Positions 16,918 through 27,164 are shown, counted from the first letter of the stretch. The stretch: DNA of 64,000 bases from Prochlorococcus marinus str. MIT 1013 (GCF_027359395.1 NZ_CP114778.1:1612001-1676000), one strand, 5' to 3'. A program made the numbers and translations. The notes: generated from the letters alone by a model not told the origin.

Positions 16918-18552
16918 ATGAATAAATCTGATCTTAGAAGACAAGTTGCTGAATTATTTATAGTGAGAGCAAGTGGATTTAATCTTGATTCGCAACGTTT
17001 ATATCCCAACTTAGAAGAATCTAATTCAAATCTTAAGAGACTTTTAGAAGAAGGTGTTGGTGGAGTTATTTTTTTAGGAGGAACTGTAAAAGAATTAGAA
17101 ATTCGTTGCAAGGTCTTAAAAAAATGGTCGGGTAAACCTCTTCTCTTATGTGCTGACATTGAGGAAGGTGTTGGCCAACGATTTTATGGAGGAACAAAGT
17201 TTATTCCTCCAATGGGTATCGCTCAGATTTATAAAAAAGATCATAATTTAGCAATTTCTATTGCTGAGAAAATCGGTTATTTTACTGGTAAAGAAGCAAA
17301 ATTTATTGGTTTAAATTGGCTATTAGCACCAGTCTGTGATATCAATAACAATTCAAATAACCCGGTTATAAACCTAAGAGCTTGGGGAGAAGAAACTGAA
17401 ACAGTTAAAAGTTTAACTTGTGCTTTTCATAGGGGTGTTTCTAGATCACAAATGCTTACTTGCGCAAAACATTTCCCTGGGCATGGCAATTCCGAAATTG
17501 ACTCTCACTTGGATCTTCCAGAAATACAGAATGACTTATCTAAATTAGAGAAATTTGAGTTAATTCCCTTTAGATCTTTAATCAATCAAGGAGTCAATAG
17601 TATCATGATCGGACATTTACTTTTGTCAAAAATTGATCCTATTTATCCTGCAACACTTTCAAAAAAATTGGTTACTGATTTGTTACGTATCAAATTAAAA
17701 TACGATGGTTTAGTTGTTAGCGATGCCTTGGTTATGAATGCAATATCTAATAAATATAGTAGTGGAATATCTGCAGTTATGGCTTTTGAAGCAGGAATTG
17801 ATTTGATTATGATGCCAAAAGATATTGATGAGGCAATTGATTCTCTTACTGATGCTTTTTATTCAGAAAAAATTTCATTAGAAAGGTTACATATATCTAG
17901 AGAAAGAAGAAAAAAACAACTTGATTTAATTGGTAATGAAAATGATTTAGAAAAAGAAGAATTCAGGCATGAAGATGTTAAGAATGAATTTTTAGCTGAT
18001 GCTTATAGATTTAGTAATTCTATAATAAAAAATTCAATTTTTGTCAGAGGAGAAAGTAGTATAAAAGCTAAAGTTAATGATATTAATCTTATACAGATTG
18101 ATAATTTTGATCAAGTGTCTAATAAATTTTTGCCTGCATTAAATTTACCCAAGGAAGTAGGCTTTAGAAATTTAATTATACATCCCCTAGGCATCAGTCC
18201 ATGGCAAGATAGTAATAAAAGATTTTTAGAACTAGGGCGATTTCGTAATAGTAAAATTCTTGTTCAGCTTTTTGTTAGAGGTAAACCATTTATAGGATTA
18301 GCATATCATAACGATCATTGGATAGACACTATAAAAAATTTAGAAATTGAGGAAAGATTATCAGGAATTATTATATATGGATGTCCATATTTGTATGATA
18401 AAATAAAGAAAACTATTCATGACTCTATCCCTTTAGCTTATAGTCCTAGTCAAATAGAGGAAGCACAAACTCAAATTTTAAGTCGTATTTTGCAATCAAA
18501 AATAGTTCAAAAGGAAGTTGATAAAAAATCAAGTAAAGAATTTACTGATTGA
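16918..18552 (+). CDS. Glycoside hydrolase family 3 beta-N-acetylhexosaminidase (NagZ-like)
   Basis: Family GH3 enzyme that would remove N-acetylglucosamine from muropeptides or glycans. Key elements are KHFPGHG at 184-190 with the catalytic-dyad region DSH at 195-197, and the nucleophile D269 in VVSDALVMNA. The catalytic domain ends near residue 330; a further 210 residues form a second alpha/beta-like domain, so the protein (544 residues) is longer than E. coli NagZ (about 340) and resembles two-domain forms. ATG at 16918 is preferred to the TTG one codon earlier. hemD follows after 100 bases. Confidence 0.9.
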   Translation: MNKSDLRRQVAELFIVRASGFNLDSQRLYPNLEESNSNLKRLLEEGVGGVIFLGGTVKELEIRCKVLKKWSGKPLLLCADIEEGVGQRFYGGTKFIPPMGIAQIYKKDHNLAISIAEKIGYFTGKEAKFIGLNWLLAPVCDINNNSNNPVINLRAWGEETETVKSLTCAFHRGVSRSQMLTCAKHFPGHGNSEIDSHLDLPEIQNDLSKLEKFELIPFRSLINQGVNSIMIGHLLLSKIDPIYPATLSKKLVTDLLRIKLKYDGLVVSDALVMNAISNKYSSGISAVMAFEAGIDLIMMPKDIDEAIDSLTDAFYSEKISLERLHISRERRKKQLDLIGNENDLEKEEFRHEDVKNEFLADAYRFSNSIIKNSIFVRGESSIKAKVNDINLIQIDNFDQVSNKFLPALNLPKEVGFRNLIIHPLGISPWQDSNKRFLELGRFRNSKILVQLFVRGKPFIGLAYHNDHWIDTIKNLEIEERLSGIIIYGCPYLYDKIKKTIHDSIPLAYSPSQIEEAQTQILSRILQSKIVQKEVDKKSSKEFTD

Positions 18553-18652
18553 AAATTGTTTAATCGAGAATCTAATATTCAAGAAAAACCTTATCATTGT
18601 TTAAATAATTGGATAGTGATTCTTTAGACTTCCTAGAAAGAAGCATATAGAA

Positions 18653-19438
18653 ATGGCTTTAACAGACAAGAAGATAATTATTACTCGCGCCCAAGAACAG
18701 ACTTCAGAGGCTCGTAAGATCTTTCTAGAAAATGGAGCTGAGGTATTCGATCTTCCTTCATTAGTGATTGGGCCTCCAGATGACTGGGCTCCTTTAGATG
18801 AGGCCTTAAAGGAAATTACTACCTTTGACTGGATCATTTTTTCTAGCGCAAATGGTGTTAGAAATGTTGAAGATAGACTGAAAGAAATAGGATTATCTTT
18901 ATCGAAAATTCCCAAGACTATTCAAATTGCTGCTGTCGGTAGAAAAACAGCTTCTTTGTTATTAGATATTGATGCAAAGATTAGTTTTGTTCCTCCTAGT
19001 TTTATTGCAGATAGCTTGGTTGAATATTTCCCTCAGAATCAAAAAGGTTTAAAATTATTTATTCCCAGAGTACAAACTGGAGGCAGGTCAATATTATCTG
19101 ACTCTTTCAAATTAAAAGGTGCAGAGGTTACTGAAGTGGCTGCTTATGAATCTTCTTGTCCTAAAGATATGCCTCAAAAGACTATAGAGGCTTTGAATAG
19201 TGGGGAAATAGATATTATTGCTTTTACCAGTGGTAAAACAGTAAAAAATACTGTCAGCTTATTTAAAAAATACTTTGGTGAAAATTGGTTGACATTAATC
19301 GAAAGGATTAAACTTGTTTCGATTGGACCCCAAACAACTATTAGCTGTAACAACCTTATTAGAAAACCTGATAATGAGGCTTCACCGCATGATCTAGATG
19401 GATTATTAAAAGCTTGTTTGGAACTAAAATTTAATTAA
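18653..19438 (+). CDS. hemD: Uroporphyrinogen-III synthase
   Basis: Closes and inverts ring D of hydroxymethylbilane to give uroporphyrinogen III, the branch compound for chlorophyll, heme and siroheme. The 261-residue two-domain fold has low sequence conservation, but ITRAQEQ at the start, IIFSSANGVRN, AAVGRKTA, the mid-protein VTEVAAYES and IIAFTSGKTVKN, then SIGPQTTI, are characteristic. Its 3' end lies two bases from the convergent SRPBCC gene. Its place after a GH3 gene is common in marine picocyanobacteria and implies no functional link. Confidence 0.92.
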   Translation: MALTDKKIIITRAQEQTSEARKIFLENGAEVFDLPSLVIGPPDDWAPLDEALKEITTFDWIIFSSANGVRNVEDRLKEIGLSLSKIPKTIQIAAVGRKTASLLLDIDAKISFVPPSFIADSLVEYFPQNQKGLKLFIPRVQTGGRSILSDSFKLKGAEVTEVAAYESSCPKDMPQKTIEALNSGEIDIIAFTSGKTVKNTVSLFKKYFGENWLTLIERIKLVSIGPQTTISCNNLIRKPDNEASPHDLDGLLKACLELKFN

Positions 19439-19440
19439 AT

Positions 19441-19893
19441 TTATGCAGATTTTTCGACAAGTTCTTTAAATCCATCAAGATTTTTTTGTAATTCTTTTGT
19501 GACCATTCCTCCAAGAATATTTGCTTTCATTAGATTTGCTAAAACTTGAGGTAATTCATAAGATATTTTTAATTTAACCACAGTTTTAGTGATCTCTTCA
19601 TTGTAAAAGCGTACTGAACCCTTGGTAGGTAAACCACCAACTGACTTCCATTCCAATTTCTCTGCTTCTATTCTTTCAGTGATTTGAGCTTTCCATTTAA
19701 AACGAAAGCCATTAGCTGCAAGTGTCCACTCCGTTAAATCAGGAAGTGTCGAGGTTTTTTCATTGACAGTCTTAACCGATTCAATCCAAGTCATCCACAA
19801 AGGCATCGAATCTAAATCACTCCAAAACTTCCAGACAAGTTCAACTGGAGCATCAATTTCACTTATCACTGTGTGATCAAGCCACTTTCCCAT
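19441..19893 (-). CDS. SRPBCC (START/polyketide cyclase-like) protein next to zds
   Basis: A 150-residue helix-grip protein of the SRPBCC superfamily, which binds hydrophobic ligands in a central cavity. The N-terminus VISEIDAPVELVWKFWSDLDSMPLWMTWIE is the usual strand-helix-helix, and the long C-terminal helix is LQKNLDGFKELV. It starts three bases after the zds stop, so it is in one transcription unit with zeta-carotene desaturase. Family knowledge does not give a function, but the pairing suggests binding or handling a carotenoid or lipid; that is inference only. Confidence 0.85.
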   Translation of the reverse strand: MGKWLDHTVISEIDAPVELVWKFWSDLDSMPLWMTWIESVKTVNEKTSTLPDLTEWTLAANGFRFKWKAQITERIEAEKLEWKSVGGLPTKGSVRFYNEEITKTVVKLKISYELPQVLANLMKANILGGMVTKELQKNLDGFKELVEKSA

Positions 19894-19896
19894 TTC

Positions 19897-21357
19897 TTAA
19901 ACAACCGAAGAATTTTTTGTTAGTGAAACAGACTTTGAGAGCATTGCTGAAGCAGCAAGATGACCACTCATTGTTGCTCCTTCCATAGAGTCAATGTAAT
20001 CCTGTTTCGTGTAACTGCCTGCTAAGAAGAAATTACTAAAAGAGGTTTTTTGATCTGGTCTATATGGCTCCATTCCAGGTGCCTCTCTGTAGAGAGAATG
20101 AGAAACTTTGACCACATTGCTCCATAAAAGCTTCAAGCCTTTTGAAGAAGGGAAAAGTGTCCTGACCTGTAGATCAGTATGTTTTACAATTTCATCTGAG
20201 GGCTTGGTAATCCAGGGATCTCCAGGCGTTAACACACATTGAAGTAGTGAGCCCTGACCATCTTTTTTATAGTCTTCTGGGCTTGATAAAGCTAAATCAG
20301 CAAAACAACTAAAATCAGCATCGGCTGTATATAGCAAATTGTCTAAACCAGATGGACTTTTTAGATTTATTTGAGCTTTTTCATTATTAATCTCTGTTAC
20401 CCAGCCATCGTATCTAAGTTGTACTGTCGCGACTGGTACAGCATCAAGATTGAAAAGTGAGTCAAACTCTTTAAAACGTCTCCATGATCTAGGAATTATC
20501 CTTTTAATACCAGATACATCGCAAGCAGCTAAATATTTGTCTGCTTGAATTTTTTGTTCACCATCTGGAGTTTGAAGAGTTACTCCAGTCACGGATGGTT
20601 GGTCGGAATCCTCTGAATGAATTTCTTTAACAATATTCTCTAAGTGAAGTTTTCCACCTCTTTGTTCAATGTAATCGAGTATTGGCTTCGTGAGCCATTT
20701 GTGTGGTGAGCCCTTCAATAGGTTGAGCTTGGATGCCTCTGTTTTTGAAGCGAACATCATAAAGATGGTAAGCATGCATCTTGCTGAAATAGCTTCGCAA
20801 TCAATGAATCCCAGAGCATATGCAATAGGATTCCACATCCTTTCGATACTATTTAGGCTTCCTCCATGGTTTAGAAACCATTGTTTAAAGCTTATGGAAT
20901 CTAGTGAGCGTATTGTTTTCATCGCCCCCTCATAGTCAATAAGCCCTCTTACAATTGGACTTGTTCCAAGAGCAAGAGCATTCCTTAGTTTGTCAATCCA
21001 ATTTAATTGAGGTGTAGTGAAGAAGGCTTTTAAACCGTTGAAAGGAGCTCCTGCAAAAAATCGAAAATCAAGTGACTTAATGTCACCGCCCTTGTTAACA
21101 AAAAGGTGAGTGTGGTCTTTTGGTAAAAGATTTTCAAATGCCCCAACTTTTCTCATTAAGGCAAACAGATTGGCATAGTTGAAAAAGAACACATGCAAGC
21201 CCATCTCTATATGATTGCCATCGGAATCTTCCCAGCTTCCAACTTTGCCTCCAATAAATGGTTTTGCCTCATATAGGTCGACCTCATGTCCTTCATCAAC
21301 AAGGTCAACTGCAGCAGTCAATCCTGCTAAACCTGCACCTATTATTGCGATTTTCAC
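19897..21357 (-). CDS. zds: Zeta-carotene desaturase
   Basis: FAD enzyme that converts zeta-carotene through neurosporene to lycopene in the plant-type (poly-cis) pathway. The FAD fold opens the protein ([13 protein letters not shown] with [13 protein letters not shown]), followed by [19 protein letters not shown], which separates Zds from phytoene desaturase. The C-terminal FAD contact is [19 protein letters not shown]. The 486-residue length fits. It differs clearly from the Pds gene at 43974 in this window, with which it shares fold but not order. The SRPBCC gene follows it, and the divergent IscA-type gene starts 105 bases away. Confidence 0.95.
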   Translation of the reverse strand: MKIAIIGAGLAGLTAAVDLVDEGHEVDLYEAKPFIGGKVGSWEDSDGNHIEMGLHVFFFNYANLFALMRKVGAFENLLPKDHTHLFVNKGGDIKSLDFRFFAGAPFNGLKAFFTTPQLNWIDKLRNALALGTSPIVRGLIDYEGAMKTIRSLDSISFKQWFLNHGGSLNSIERMWNPIAYALGFIDCEAISARCMLTIFMMFASKTEASKLNLLKGSPHKWLTKPILDYIEQRGGKLHLENIVKEIHSEDSDQPSVTGVTLQTPDGEQKIQADKYLAACDVSGIKRIIPRSWRRFKEFDSLFNLDAVPVATVQLRYDGWVTEINNEKAQINLKSPSGLDNLLYTADADFSCFADLALSSPEDYKKDGQGSLLQCVLTPGDPWITKPSDEIVKHTDLQVRTLFPSSKGLKLLWSNVVKVSHSLYREAPGMEPYRPDQKTSFSNFFLAGSYTKQDYIDSMEGATMSGHLAASAMLSKSVSLTKNSSVV

Positions 21358-21462
21358 TCGTTTAATTAGATGGATACACTAACTCTATGAATAAAAACTC
21401 GTTTTTGGCACTTTTAAAATCGAATATAATTAATAGAGTGTTATTAAAGTTCAGAAAAAACA

Positions 21463-21852
21463 ATGAGTGAATCAAACGCACCTCCCGAAATTCATAAAGC
21501 TGAAGATGGCAAGGGAGTACTTATTACCACTCCTGCATTGGATCAGTTGTCTAGACTTTGCAAAGAACAAGGTTCAGGGAAATTATTGAGAGTTGGAGTT
21601 CGTTCAGGAGGATGCAGTGGTATGAGTTACACAATGGACTTTGTGTCTGTTGATGATATTCAAAAAGATGATGAAGTTTATGAATATTCAGTAGGTAGCA
21701 GCTCTTTTAAAGTGATTTGTGATCCTAAGAGTCTTTTATATATATATGGTATGCAGTTAGATTTCAGTACAGATTTAATTGGTGGAGGCTTTAACTTTAC
21801 TAATCCCAATGCATCACAAACTTGTGGTTGTGGAAGTTCCTTTGCAGTTTAA
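21463..21852 (+). CDS. A-type iron-sulfur carrier (IscA/SufA/HesB family)
   Basis: Carries Fe-S clusters or iron during cluster assembly. The 129-residue protein has the three conserved cysteines C51 (in SGGCSGMSY), C121 and C123 (CGCGSSF) that ligate the cluster. About 18 extra residues precede the core compared with short SufA forms. The upstream gap holds no SUF genes, so this is a stand-alone member, as common in cyanobacteria. A TPR protein gene follows after 29 bases. Confidence 0.93.
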   Translation: MSESNAPPEIHKAEDGKGVLITTPALDQLSRLCKEQGSGKLLRVGVRSGGCSGMSYTMDFVSVDDIQKDDEVYEYSVGSSSFKVICDPKSLLYIYGMQLDFSTDLIGGGFNFTNPNASQTCGCGSSFAV

Positions 21853-21881
21853 CTTTAACTAAAAGAATTTAAAAATTAACA

Positions 21882-22301
21882 ATGGATCAATCAGAGGAAA
21901 GTCTTTTTGAAGAGGCCCTAAATCGCTATAAAGCTGGTTCATCAGCAGATGAATTGATTGAAGATTTTCAGAAAATAACTTCTACTACTCCAAATAATGC
22001 TGCTGCATGGACATGCTTGTCTTGGCTGCAGTTGTTATGTGATTCGCCTCAGGAAGCCTTGCGGTCTGCGAGATATGCAGTGAAACTTAACGGTCAAGAT
22101 CCACAGTCCAGAATAAATTTAAGTCTTGCATTGTTAGAGACTAATTCTAAAGGAGTTAGAGATCATATTGATTATGTGAAAAGGGCTATGTTCGTTCTTC
22201 CTGAATTAGAAAAAGAATTAAAAGAATCATTTGAAGATGGTCTTTCACGGAAACCTAATTGGAAAACATTACTTAAAATCAAAAATTGGTTAGATCTTTA
22301 A
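21882..22301 (+). CDS. Small tetratricopeptide-repeat protein
   Basis: A 139-residue helical protein with two to three TPR-like units: one around residues 42-75 (NNAAAWTCLSWLQLLCDSPQEALRS) and another around 76-105. The acidic N-terminus and C-terminal WKTLLKIKNWLDL are conserved-looking but do not identify a function. TPR proteins act as scaffolds. Directly downstream of the IscA-type gene, so the two may be cotranscribed. Confidence 0.78.
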   Translation: MDQSEESLFEEALNRYKAGSSADELIEDFQKITSTTPNNAAAWTCLSWLQLLCDSPQEALRSARYAVKLNGQDPQSRINLSLALLETNSKGVRDHIDYVKRAMFVLPELEKELKESFEDGLSRKPNWKTLLKIKNWLDL

Positions 22302-22328
22302 TTTCTAATTAGATCTCATCAAATGATT

Positions 22329-23258
22329 TTAAGCTAATATTGCTTTAAAAGCGTCATTAATTGTGGGGAAACTGAATTTAAATTTGAGTTTTTTCAACCT
22401 TTGAGGTTTGACATTTTGTCCCTCTAAAACCACACGAGCGCCATCTCCTAAAATTAACTTCAATATTGGCCCAGGAACTGCGAGAAGACTTGGTCTTCCA
22501 AGTGCTTGACCAAGTGAATTAGAGAACTCATTCATTCGTACAGGATTTGGTGCAACCCCATTGACGACGCCAGACCAAGCAGAATTTTTCACACTTTCGT
22601 TAATAAGATTACAAAGATCTGTTCTGTGTATCCAGCTCATCCATTGCTTTCCATCTCCTATAGGACCTCCAAGACCTGCTCTAAAAATAGGAAGCATTTT
22701 TCCTAGTGCTCCGCCATCTTTAGCTAATACGATGCCAATTCTTACAATTAGAAGGCGAGTCGCTCTTGGTTTATTTTTTGCACTAGATTCCCATTCTTTA
22801 CAGAGATTTGCTAGGAAATCATCACCCTGAATATTTTCTTCAGTGAATTCAGTTTGAGGATGTGAGCCATAAAAACCAATTGCTGATGCATTAATAAGAA
22901 CTTTTGGGGGTTTTCTTAGATTCCTTAGATTTTCAATCAAATTCTTTGTTGTCTCTATGCGACTATTTGTAATTTCTTTACAGTGATCTGTAGTCCATCT
23001 TTTTTCAGCAATAGGTTCGCCAGCGAGATTGATAATCCCTTCGCAGCTTTTTAAAGACTCTTGAATTTCTTTTTTATTCCAAGACGAAGACTCAGCTGGA
23101 TTCATTGTTATGACATTGATGTTCTGGTCATTAGCTATGGCTTTTAGTTTTCCTTTGGATTGCCTAGATATGATTGTGAGGCTGTGCCCTTCTTTGATTA
23201 GCAAAGGAATTAATTCTCTTCCGATAAAACCAGTGCATCCAGTAAGTAGTAATTTCAT
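22329..23258 (-). CDS. TIGR01777 family SDR (sugar-epimerase-like, SulA/YfcH type)
   Basis: NAD(P)-binding short-chain dehydrogenase of the extended group, 309 residues, in the TIGR01777/DUF1731 family that includes the E. coli YfcH and cyanobacterial SulA-like proteins. The dinucleotide motif is GCTGFIGRELIPLL at 7-20, INLAGEPIAEKRW follows, ASAIGFYG is the active-site Ser/Tyr region, and a C-terminal DUF1731 segment contains GQNVKPQRLKKLKF. In cyanobacteria the family has been linked to cell division or thylakoid proteins, but the substrate here is unknown. Confidence 0.9.
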   Translation of the reverse strand: MKLLLTGCTGFIGRELIPLLIKEGHSLTIISRQSKGKLKAIANDQNINVITMNPAESSSWNKKEIQESLKSCEGIINLAGEPIAEKRWTTDHCKEITNSRIETTKNLIENLRNLRKPPKVLINASAIGFYGSHPQTEFTEENIQGDDFLANLCKEWESSAKNKPRATRLLIVRIGIVLAKDGGALGKMLPIFRAGLGGPIGDGKQWMSWIHRTDLCNLINESVKNSAWSGVVNGVAPNPVRMNEFSNSLGQALGRPSLLAVPGPILKLILGDGARVVLEGQNVKPQRLKKLKFKFSFPTINDAFKAILA

Positions 23259-23446
23259 AATTTCTTTAATTAGATTTGATCAGCTTAGAGAGATTTTGAT
23301 TAACTTATGGTGTTGATCGGATATGGATATTGAGTTATGGAATTTGCAATTAATTCATGACATGATTTTTACCATTTTGTTTTAACTGCTATTCTTCATT
23401 TGAATATTTTAATTAAGTCTTTAGTTTTTTTTATTAATTATTGGAA

Positions 23447-23710
23447 ATGTCTGAACTAACCAGAAAAGTAGATGATTCTCAATTACCTGCAAAGATACAA
23501 AAGAAATTTAGAAAAGGAGATCTTGTCAAAGTTGATCGTGAGACATATTCTAATAGCTTAGAATCTAAAGCAAGCGACACTAATTTACCTGAATATATTT
23601 TTCAAGGGCCTGGGGAAGTATTACTTATTAAAGGTGATTATTGTCAAGTTAGGTGGAGAAGGCCAGTCCCTGATGTTTGGATAAAAACTGATCATATAGT
23701 CTCATATTAA
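23447..23710 (+). CDS. ndhO: NAD(P)H-quinone oxidoreductase subunit O
   Basis: Small peripheral subunit specific to photosynthetic NDH-1, which mediates cyclic electron flow and respiration at the thylakoid. The core FRKGDLVKVDRETY, IFQGPGEVLLIKGDYCQVRWRRPVPDVWI is diagnostic. ATG at 23447 is chosen over the in-frame TTG at 23441, giving 87 residues. The gene is monocistronic, with a 188-base upstream gap and the convergent J-domain gene 20 bases downstream. NdhO is one of several NDH-1 subunits scattered in this window. Confidence 0.95.
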   Translation: MSELTRKVDDSQLPAKIQKKFRKGDLVKVDRETYSNSLESKASDTNLPEYIFQGPGEVLLIKGDYCQVRWRRPVPDVWIKTDHIVSY

Positions 23711-23730
23711 TAAATGAATAAAGATTGAAA

Positions 23731-24384
23731 CTATAAGATAAGCCATTCTTTTTTATTACTTTGTAAAAATTTTCTTTTTTTCTTAGCAAAAGCAATCATT
23801 GACTTTCCATCATGTAAATAATTATCTACATAGCCCATTGTGTAGCGTTCTAATTCATTAATACCATCCTCAACGTGAGATAAGCAATGATAAAGATCTA
23901 AACTGAAGTCTCTTATGATTGAGGGACTTGCATTAGAGGTATAAATTTTTTTAATCTTAGTGATTTTGTATTTACTTTTCTCGAGATATAGACAGAAAGA
24001 ATCCATTAATACTTGATCATAGGGATCGGCTGATAAATCTCTAATTTTTGAACCTAAAGGATTAATAATTTGACCTAATAATTTATCAATAGGGAGATAT
24101 ATATTTTGAAACCATTTTTTTATATCTTCAGATTCAGAGTAATTATTAGCTTCTCTCTTGTATTCGTTCTGGTTGTAAGCTTTTGTATTGTTAAATTCAT
24201 TATAATTAAGATTTTTATGTTTTTTCTTTAATATTTCCCATGCTGAGTTTACTTCAAGCATTATTTTTGAATCTCCTCCTTTATCTGGGTGATGTATTTT
24301 TACAAGTTTTATATATGCTTGTTTAATATCTTCTAGTGTTGCGCTGGGATGAATTTTCAATATTTGATATGGGTCTTTGCTCAT
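23731..24384 (-). CDS. J-domain protein
   Basis: A 217-residue protein with an N-terminal J-domain (residues 3-60) carrying the HPD motif at 32-34 in KIHHPDKGG, which stimulates Hsp70 ATPase. There is no Gly/Phe or zinc-binding region, so it is a type III (class C) co-chaperone and not DnaJ itself. The remaining 150 residues are Lys/Asp rich and unlike known substrate domains. It starts 20 bases downstream of cysK on the same strand. Its Hsp70 partner and client are unknown. Confidence 0.85.
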   Translation of the reverse strand: MSKDPYQILKIHPSATLEDIKQAYIKLVKIHHPDKGGDSKIMLEVNSAWEILKKKHKNLNYNEFNNTKAYNQNEYKREANNYSESEDIKKWFQNIYLPIDKLLGQIINPLGSKIRDLSADPYDQVLMDSFCLYLEKSKYKITKIKKIYTSNASPSIIRDFSLDLYHCLSHVEDGINELERYTMGYVDNYLHDGKSMIAFAKKKRKFLQSNKKEWLIL

Positions 24385-24404
24385 TGTTGAATGACTATTT
24401 TTTT

Positions 24405-25373
24405 TTAGAGGTACTCATTACCTTTTACTGGTTTTGCTGGGATGCAAGTAAACATGCTTGTTGAGAGATATCGTTCACCAAAACTAGGAAGGATAACAAC
24501 CAAGCGCTTATTCGTAAACTCAGTTTGATTCCCTACCTTTAAAGCAGCTGCTACTGCAGCACCACTGCTGACACCACTTAGCAATCCTTCTTCTTTGGCA
24601 AGTCTTCTTCCTATGTCCATTGCTTCATGATCATTGATCCTTATTACTTCATCAATTTGATTCATATCTAATACATTAGGGATGAAACCAGCACCAATAC
24701 CTTGTATTGCATGTGACCCGGGATTTCCTCCTGAGAGAACTGGGCTTGATGAAGGTTCTACCGCAAAAACCTTGATTTTTGGATTTTTTTGTTTTAAAAA
24801 TCTGGCACAACCTGTGATTGTCCCTCCTGTCCCTACTCCAGCAATTAATGCATCAAGTTTGCCTTCGCAATCTTTCCAAATTTCTTCAGCGGTAGTTTTT
24901 TCATGAATTTCAGGATTGGATAAATTATCGAATTGCTGAAGTAAATATGCATTAGGTATAGAAGCTACTAATTCCTTTGCCAGATGAATAGCGCCCTGGA
25001 TTCCCTCTTTGCCTGGAGTTAGTTGAAGCTCTGCCCCAAATGCTCTTAACATTGAGCGTCGCTCAGTACTCATTGTGTCAGGCATTGTAAGTATGAGCCG
25101 ATAACCTTTTGCTGCAGCAACCATGGCCAATGCAATTCCTGTATTTCCACTAGTTGGCTCAATAAGAACAGTATGTCCAGGTTTGATGGTTCCCTCTTTT
25201 TCTGCTGATTTGACCATTGCGCCAGCTATACGGTCTTTTACGGATGCTGTCGGGTTGAAACTTTCTAATTTAGCTACAATTTCAGCTCTACAATTAAAGT
25301 CATTAGGTAATCGATTCAGTTTGACCAAAGGTGTTTGGCCAACCAAAGCAGTTATGTCATTAGCAATTGGCAT
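24405..25373 (-). CDS. cysK: Cysteine synthase A (O-acetylserine sulfhydrylase)
   Basis: PLP enzyme making cysteine from O-acetylserine and sulfide. The PLP lysine is K46 in SVKDRI, the substrate loop is EPTSGNTG, the phosphate cup is [10 protein letters not shown], and [12 protein letters not shown] precedes the C-terminal strand. The 322-residue length fits. The acidic residues before the C-terminus are not those of CysM. Gene order with the J-domain protein downstream is probably operonic. Confidence 0.95.
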   Translation of the reverse strand: MPIANDITALVGQTPLVKLNRLPNDFNCRAEIVAKLESFNPTASVKDRIAGAMVKSAEKEGTIKPGHTVLIEPTSGNTGIALAMVAAAKGYRLILTMPDTMSTERRSMLRAFGAELQLTPGKEGIQGAIHLAKELVASIPNAYLLQQFDNLSNPEIHEKTTAEEIWKDCEGKLDALIAGVGTGGTITGCARFLKQKNPKIKVFAVEPSSSPVLSGGNPGSHAIQGIGAGFIPNVLDMNQIDEVIRINDHEAMDIGRRLAKEEGLLSGVSSGAAVAAALKVGNQTEFTNKRLVVILPSFGERYLSTSMFTCIPAKPVKGNEYL

Positions 25374-25510
25374 GATCTTATTTTAAAAACTTGAATCAGT
25401 TTCGAGGGAAAAGTTATTTAATAATTCAATTCATTTTTAATAATGCTTGAAAATTTGTTATTCAAAAGCTTTATTGGCCTTTTAGAGATATAAATAGATG
25501 GAATAAGTTT

Positions 25511-27082
25511 TTGATATTGACCGAGAGCATTTCCCAAAACTATAGGCCTCCAATTTTATGGGTTTTTCTTTTTTGGACCATAGCTTGTGGAATTGCATTT
25601 GTCTCTCTGGGGAATTTGCCTTTAAGAGATTTTGATGAAGCAACTGTCGCAAGAGTTGCACTGGAATTAAACCAAAAAAGTGGACTAGAACGATTGCTTC
25701 CTTCTATCTGGGATCAGCCCTATTTGAATAAACCGCCTGGATTGCATTGGATAATATCTTTTGCTATCGGAATTAGTAGAAATTTCCAGAATAGTTTTGA
25801 TTTATTACCCTCTGAGTTTTGTATAAGATTTTTTCCAGCACTTTTTTCTACTTTTGTTGTTCCATTGGGTGGTTTGATTCAGTGGAATTTGCGCCCTAAA
25901 GATCGATTAGCGTGTATTGCTACATCAGCAATTTTATTAACTTTATTGCCAATTATTAGATATGGCAGAATGGCAATGTTGGATGGAACGCAGCTTAGTG
26001 CTATTGCACTTTTATGGTTTTGCTTATCATCAATAAAAAATAATAGGGTTACTAAATTTAATTTTTTAGGGGCTGGATTTGCTTGTAGTTTTATGCTTTT
26101 ACTGAAAGCTCCTGTAATGATTCCTGCACTATTTGCATCTTTATTACCTTTAATCTGGGAAAATAAATCTAAAAAATATTTTAATAATCTTTCATGGTCC
26201 TGGTTCTTTTGTGGACTAATTCCAGGTTTTGCTTGGCATCTATGGAATATAATTTCAAATGGTTCAGGAGCTTTCTGGTTGTGGTGGGGTGATGGAGCAG
26301 GAAGAGTTTTATTTGAAAAAGGCTCAGGGAGTGAGCTAGGAGTTTTGGTGCCAATAATTGAAATATTTGAAGGTGGGTGGCCTTGGATTCTTGTGTGGCC
26401 AATTGGTTTGTTGTGGGCATTTTTTAGTCTTAATACTCGTTGGGGTATTTGGGCTTTTAGTACTCAGGTAATTATTGCAGGAAGTATTTTACCTCTAAAA
26501 ATGCAACTTCCTTGGTATATCCATCCATTTTGGTTGCCTTTTGCTTTAGTATGTGGCCCTCCATTATCTTGGTTAATTCAAAGGAAAGAGAATGAGTATA
26601 TTTTCGCTAGAAAAATATTAAGTAAAATACCTTATGTATTATTTTTTATTGGAATATGCTTATTTGTTTTTTCTTTATTAGTTAAATTAAATATTATTAA
26701 CTTTGAAGAAGCCTACTTTAGTGTAATCTTTCCCATTAGTTTGGCTTGGTTTATTGGGGGAGTATTATTATCTAATTCAAGTAAGAATATTAGAAAAGTT
26801 GGTTTTGTTGGAATAATTTTTGGAAGTATAATTGGTTTCTTCTTTTTTGTGAGCTCTAAATTCTGGTTATGGGAAATCAATGAGAATTGGGATGTAAGGC
26901 CTGTAGCTGAATTTATATCTGATTTCCCTGGCCAAGAAATTTATATTAAAAATAGTTTTGAGCGACCAAGTTTAAATTGGTATGCAAGAAAAAAAATTAA
27001 AACTTTTGATGAAAAAAATCAACCTAAATGCAATGCAATTAAGAAAACTAATGATTGGGATCTTTATACATGTAATGATTAA
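25511..27082 (+). CDS. ArnT/PMT-like polyprenyl-phosphate glycosyltransferase (GT-C fold)
   Basis: Polytopic membrane glycosyltransferase of 523 residues with about 11-12 membrane segments. After the first helix a loop carries RDFDE (39-43), the acidic catalytic motif of the ArnT/PMT family, followed by KPPGLHW, the conserved KPPL-like element. Such enzymes move a sugar from a lipid carrier to lipid A or protein. The first in-frame Met is far inside the protein, so a TTG near 25511 (or 25517) must be the start. Donor and acceptor are unknown. Confidence 0.88.
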   Translation: MILTESISQNYRPPILWVFLFWTIACGIAFVSLGNLPLRDFDEATVARVALELNQKSGLERLLPSIWDQPYLNKPPGLHWIISFAIGISRNFQNSFDLLPSEFCIRFFPALFSTFVVPLGGLIQWNLRPKDRLACIATSAILLTLLPIIRYGRMAMLDGTQLSAIALLWFCLSSIKNNRVTKFNFLGAGFACSFMLLLKAPVMIPALFASLLPLIWENKSKKYFNNLSWSWFFCGLIPGFAWHLWNIISNGSGAFWLWWGDGAGRVLFEKGSGSELGVLVPIIEIFEGGWPWILVWPIGLLWAFFSLNTRWGIWAFSTQVIIAGSILPLKMQLPWYIHPFWLPFALVCGPPLSWLIQRKENEYIFARKILSKIPYVLFFIGICLFVFSLLVKLNIINFEEAYFSVIFPISLAWFIGGVLLSNSSKNIRKVGFVGIIFGSIIGFFFFVSSKFWLWEINENWDVRPVAEFISDFPGQEIYIKNSFERPSLNWYARKKIKTFDEKNQPKCNAIKKTNDWDLYTCND

Positions 27083-27164
27083 ATAAAATATTATTCTTAA
27101 CATATTTTTCACTTCTTCTGCTTTTATTTGTAAGAATCATCTAGTTATTAAGGTTTTTTTAAAA

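Noticed and set aside
23323-23385. 20-codon peptide frame (MDIELWNLQLIH) before ndhO
   Set aside because: Too short, no known small photosynthetic subunit matches, and no ribosome site is visible.
23731-24384. Full DnaJ chaperone
   Set aside because: Only the J-domain is present; no Gly/Phe or zinc-finger region, so it is not DnaJ itself.
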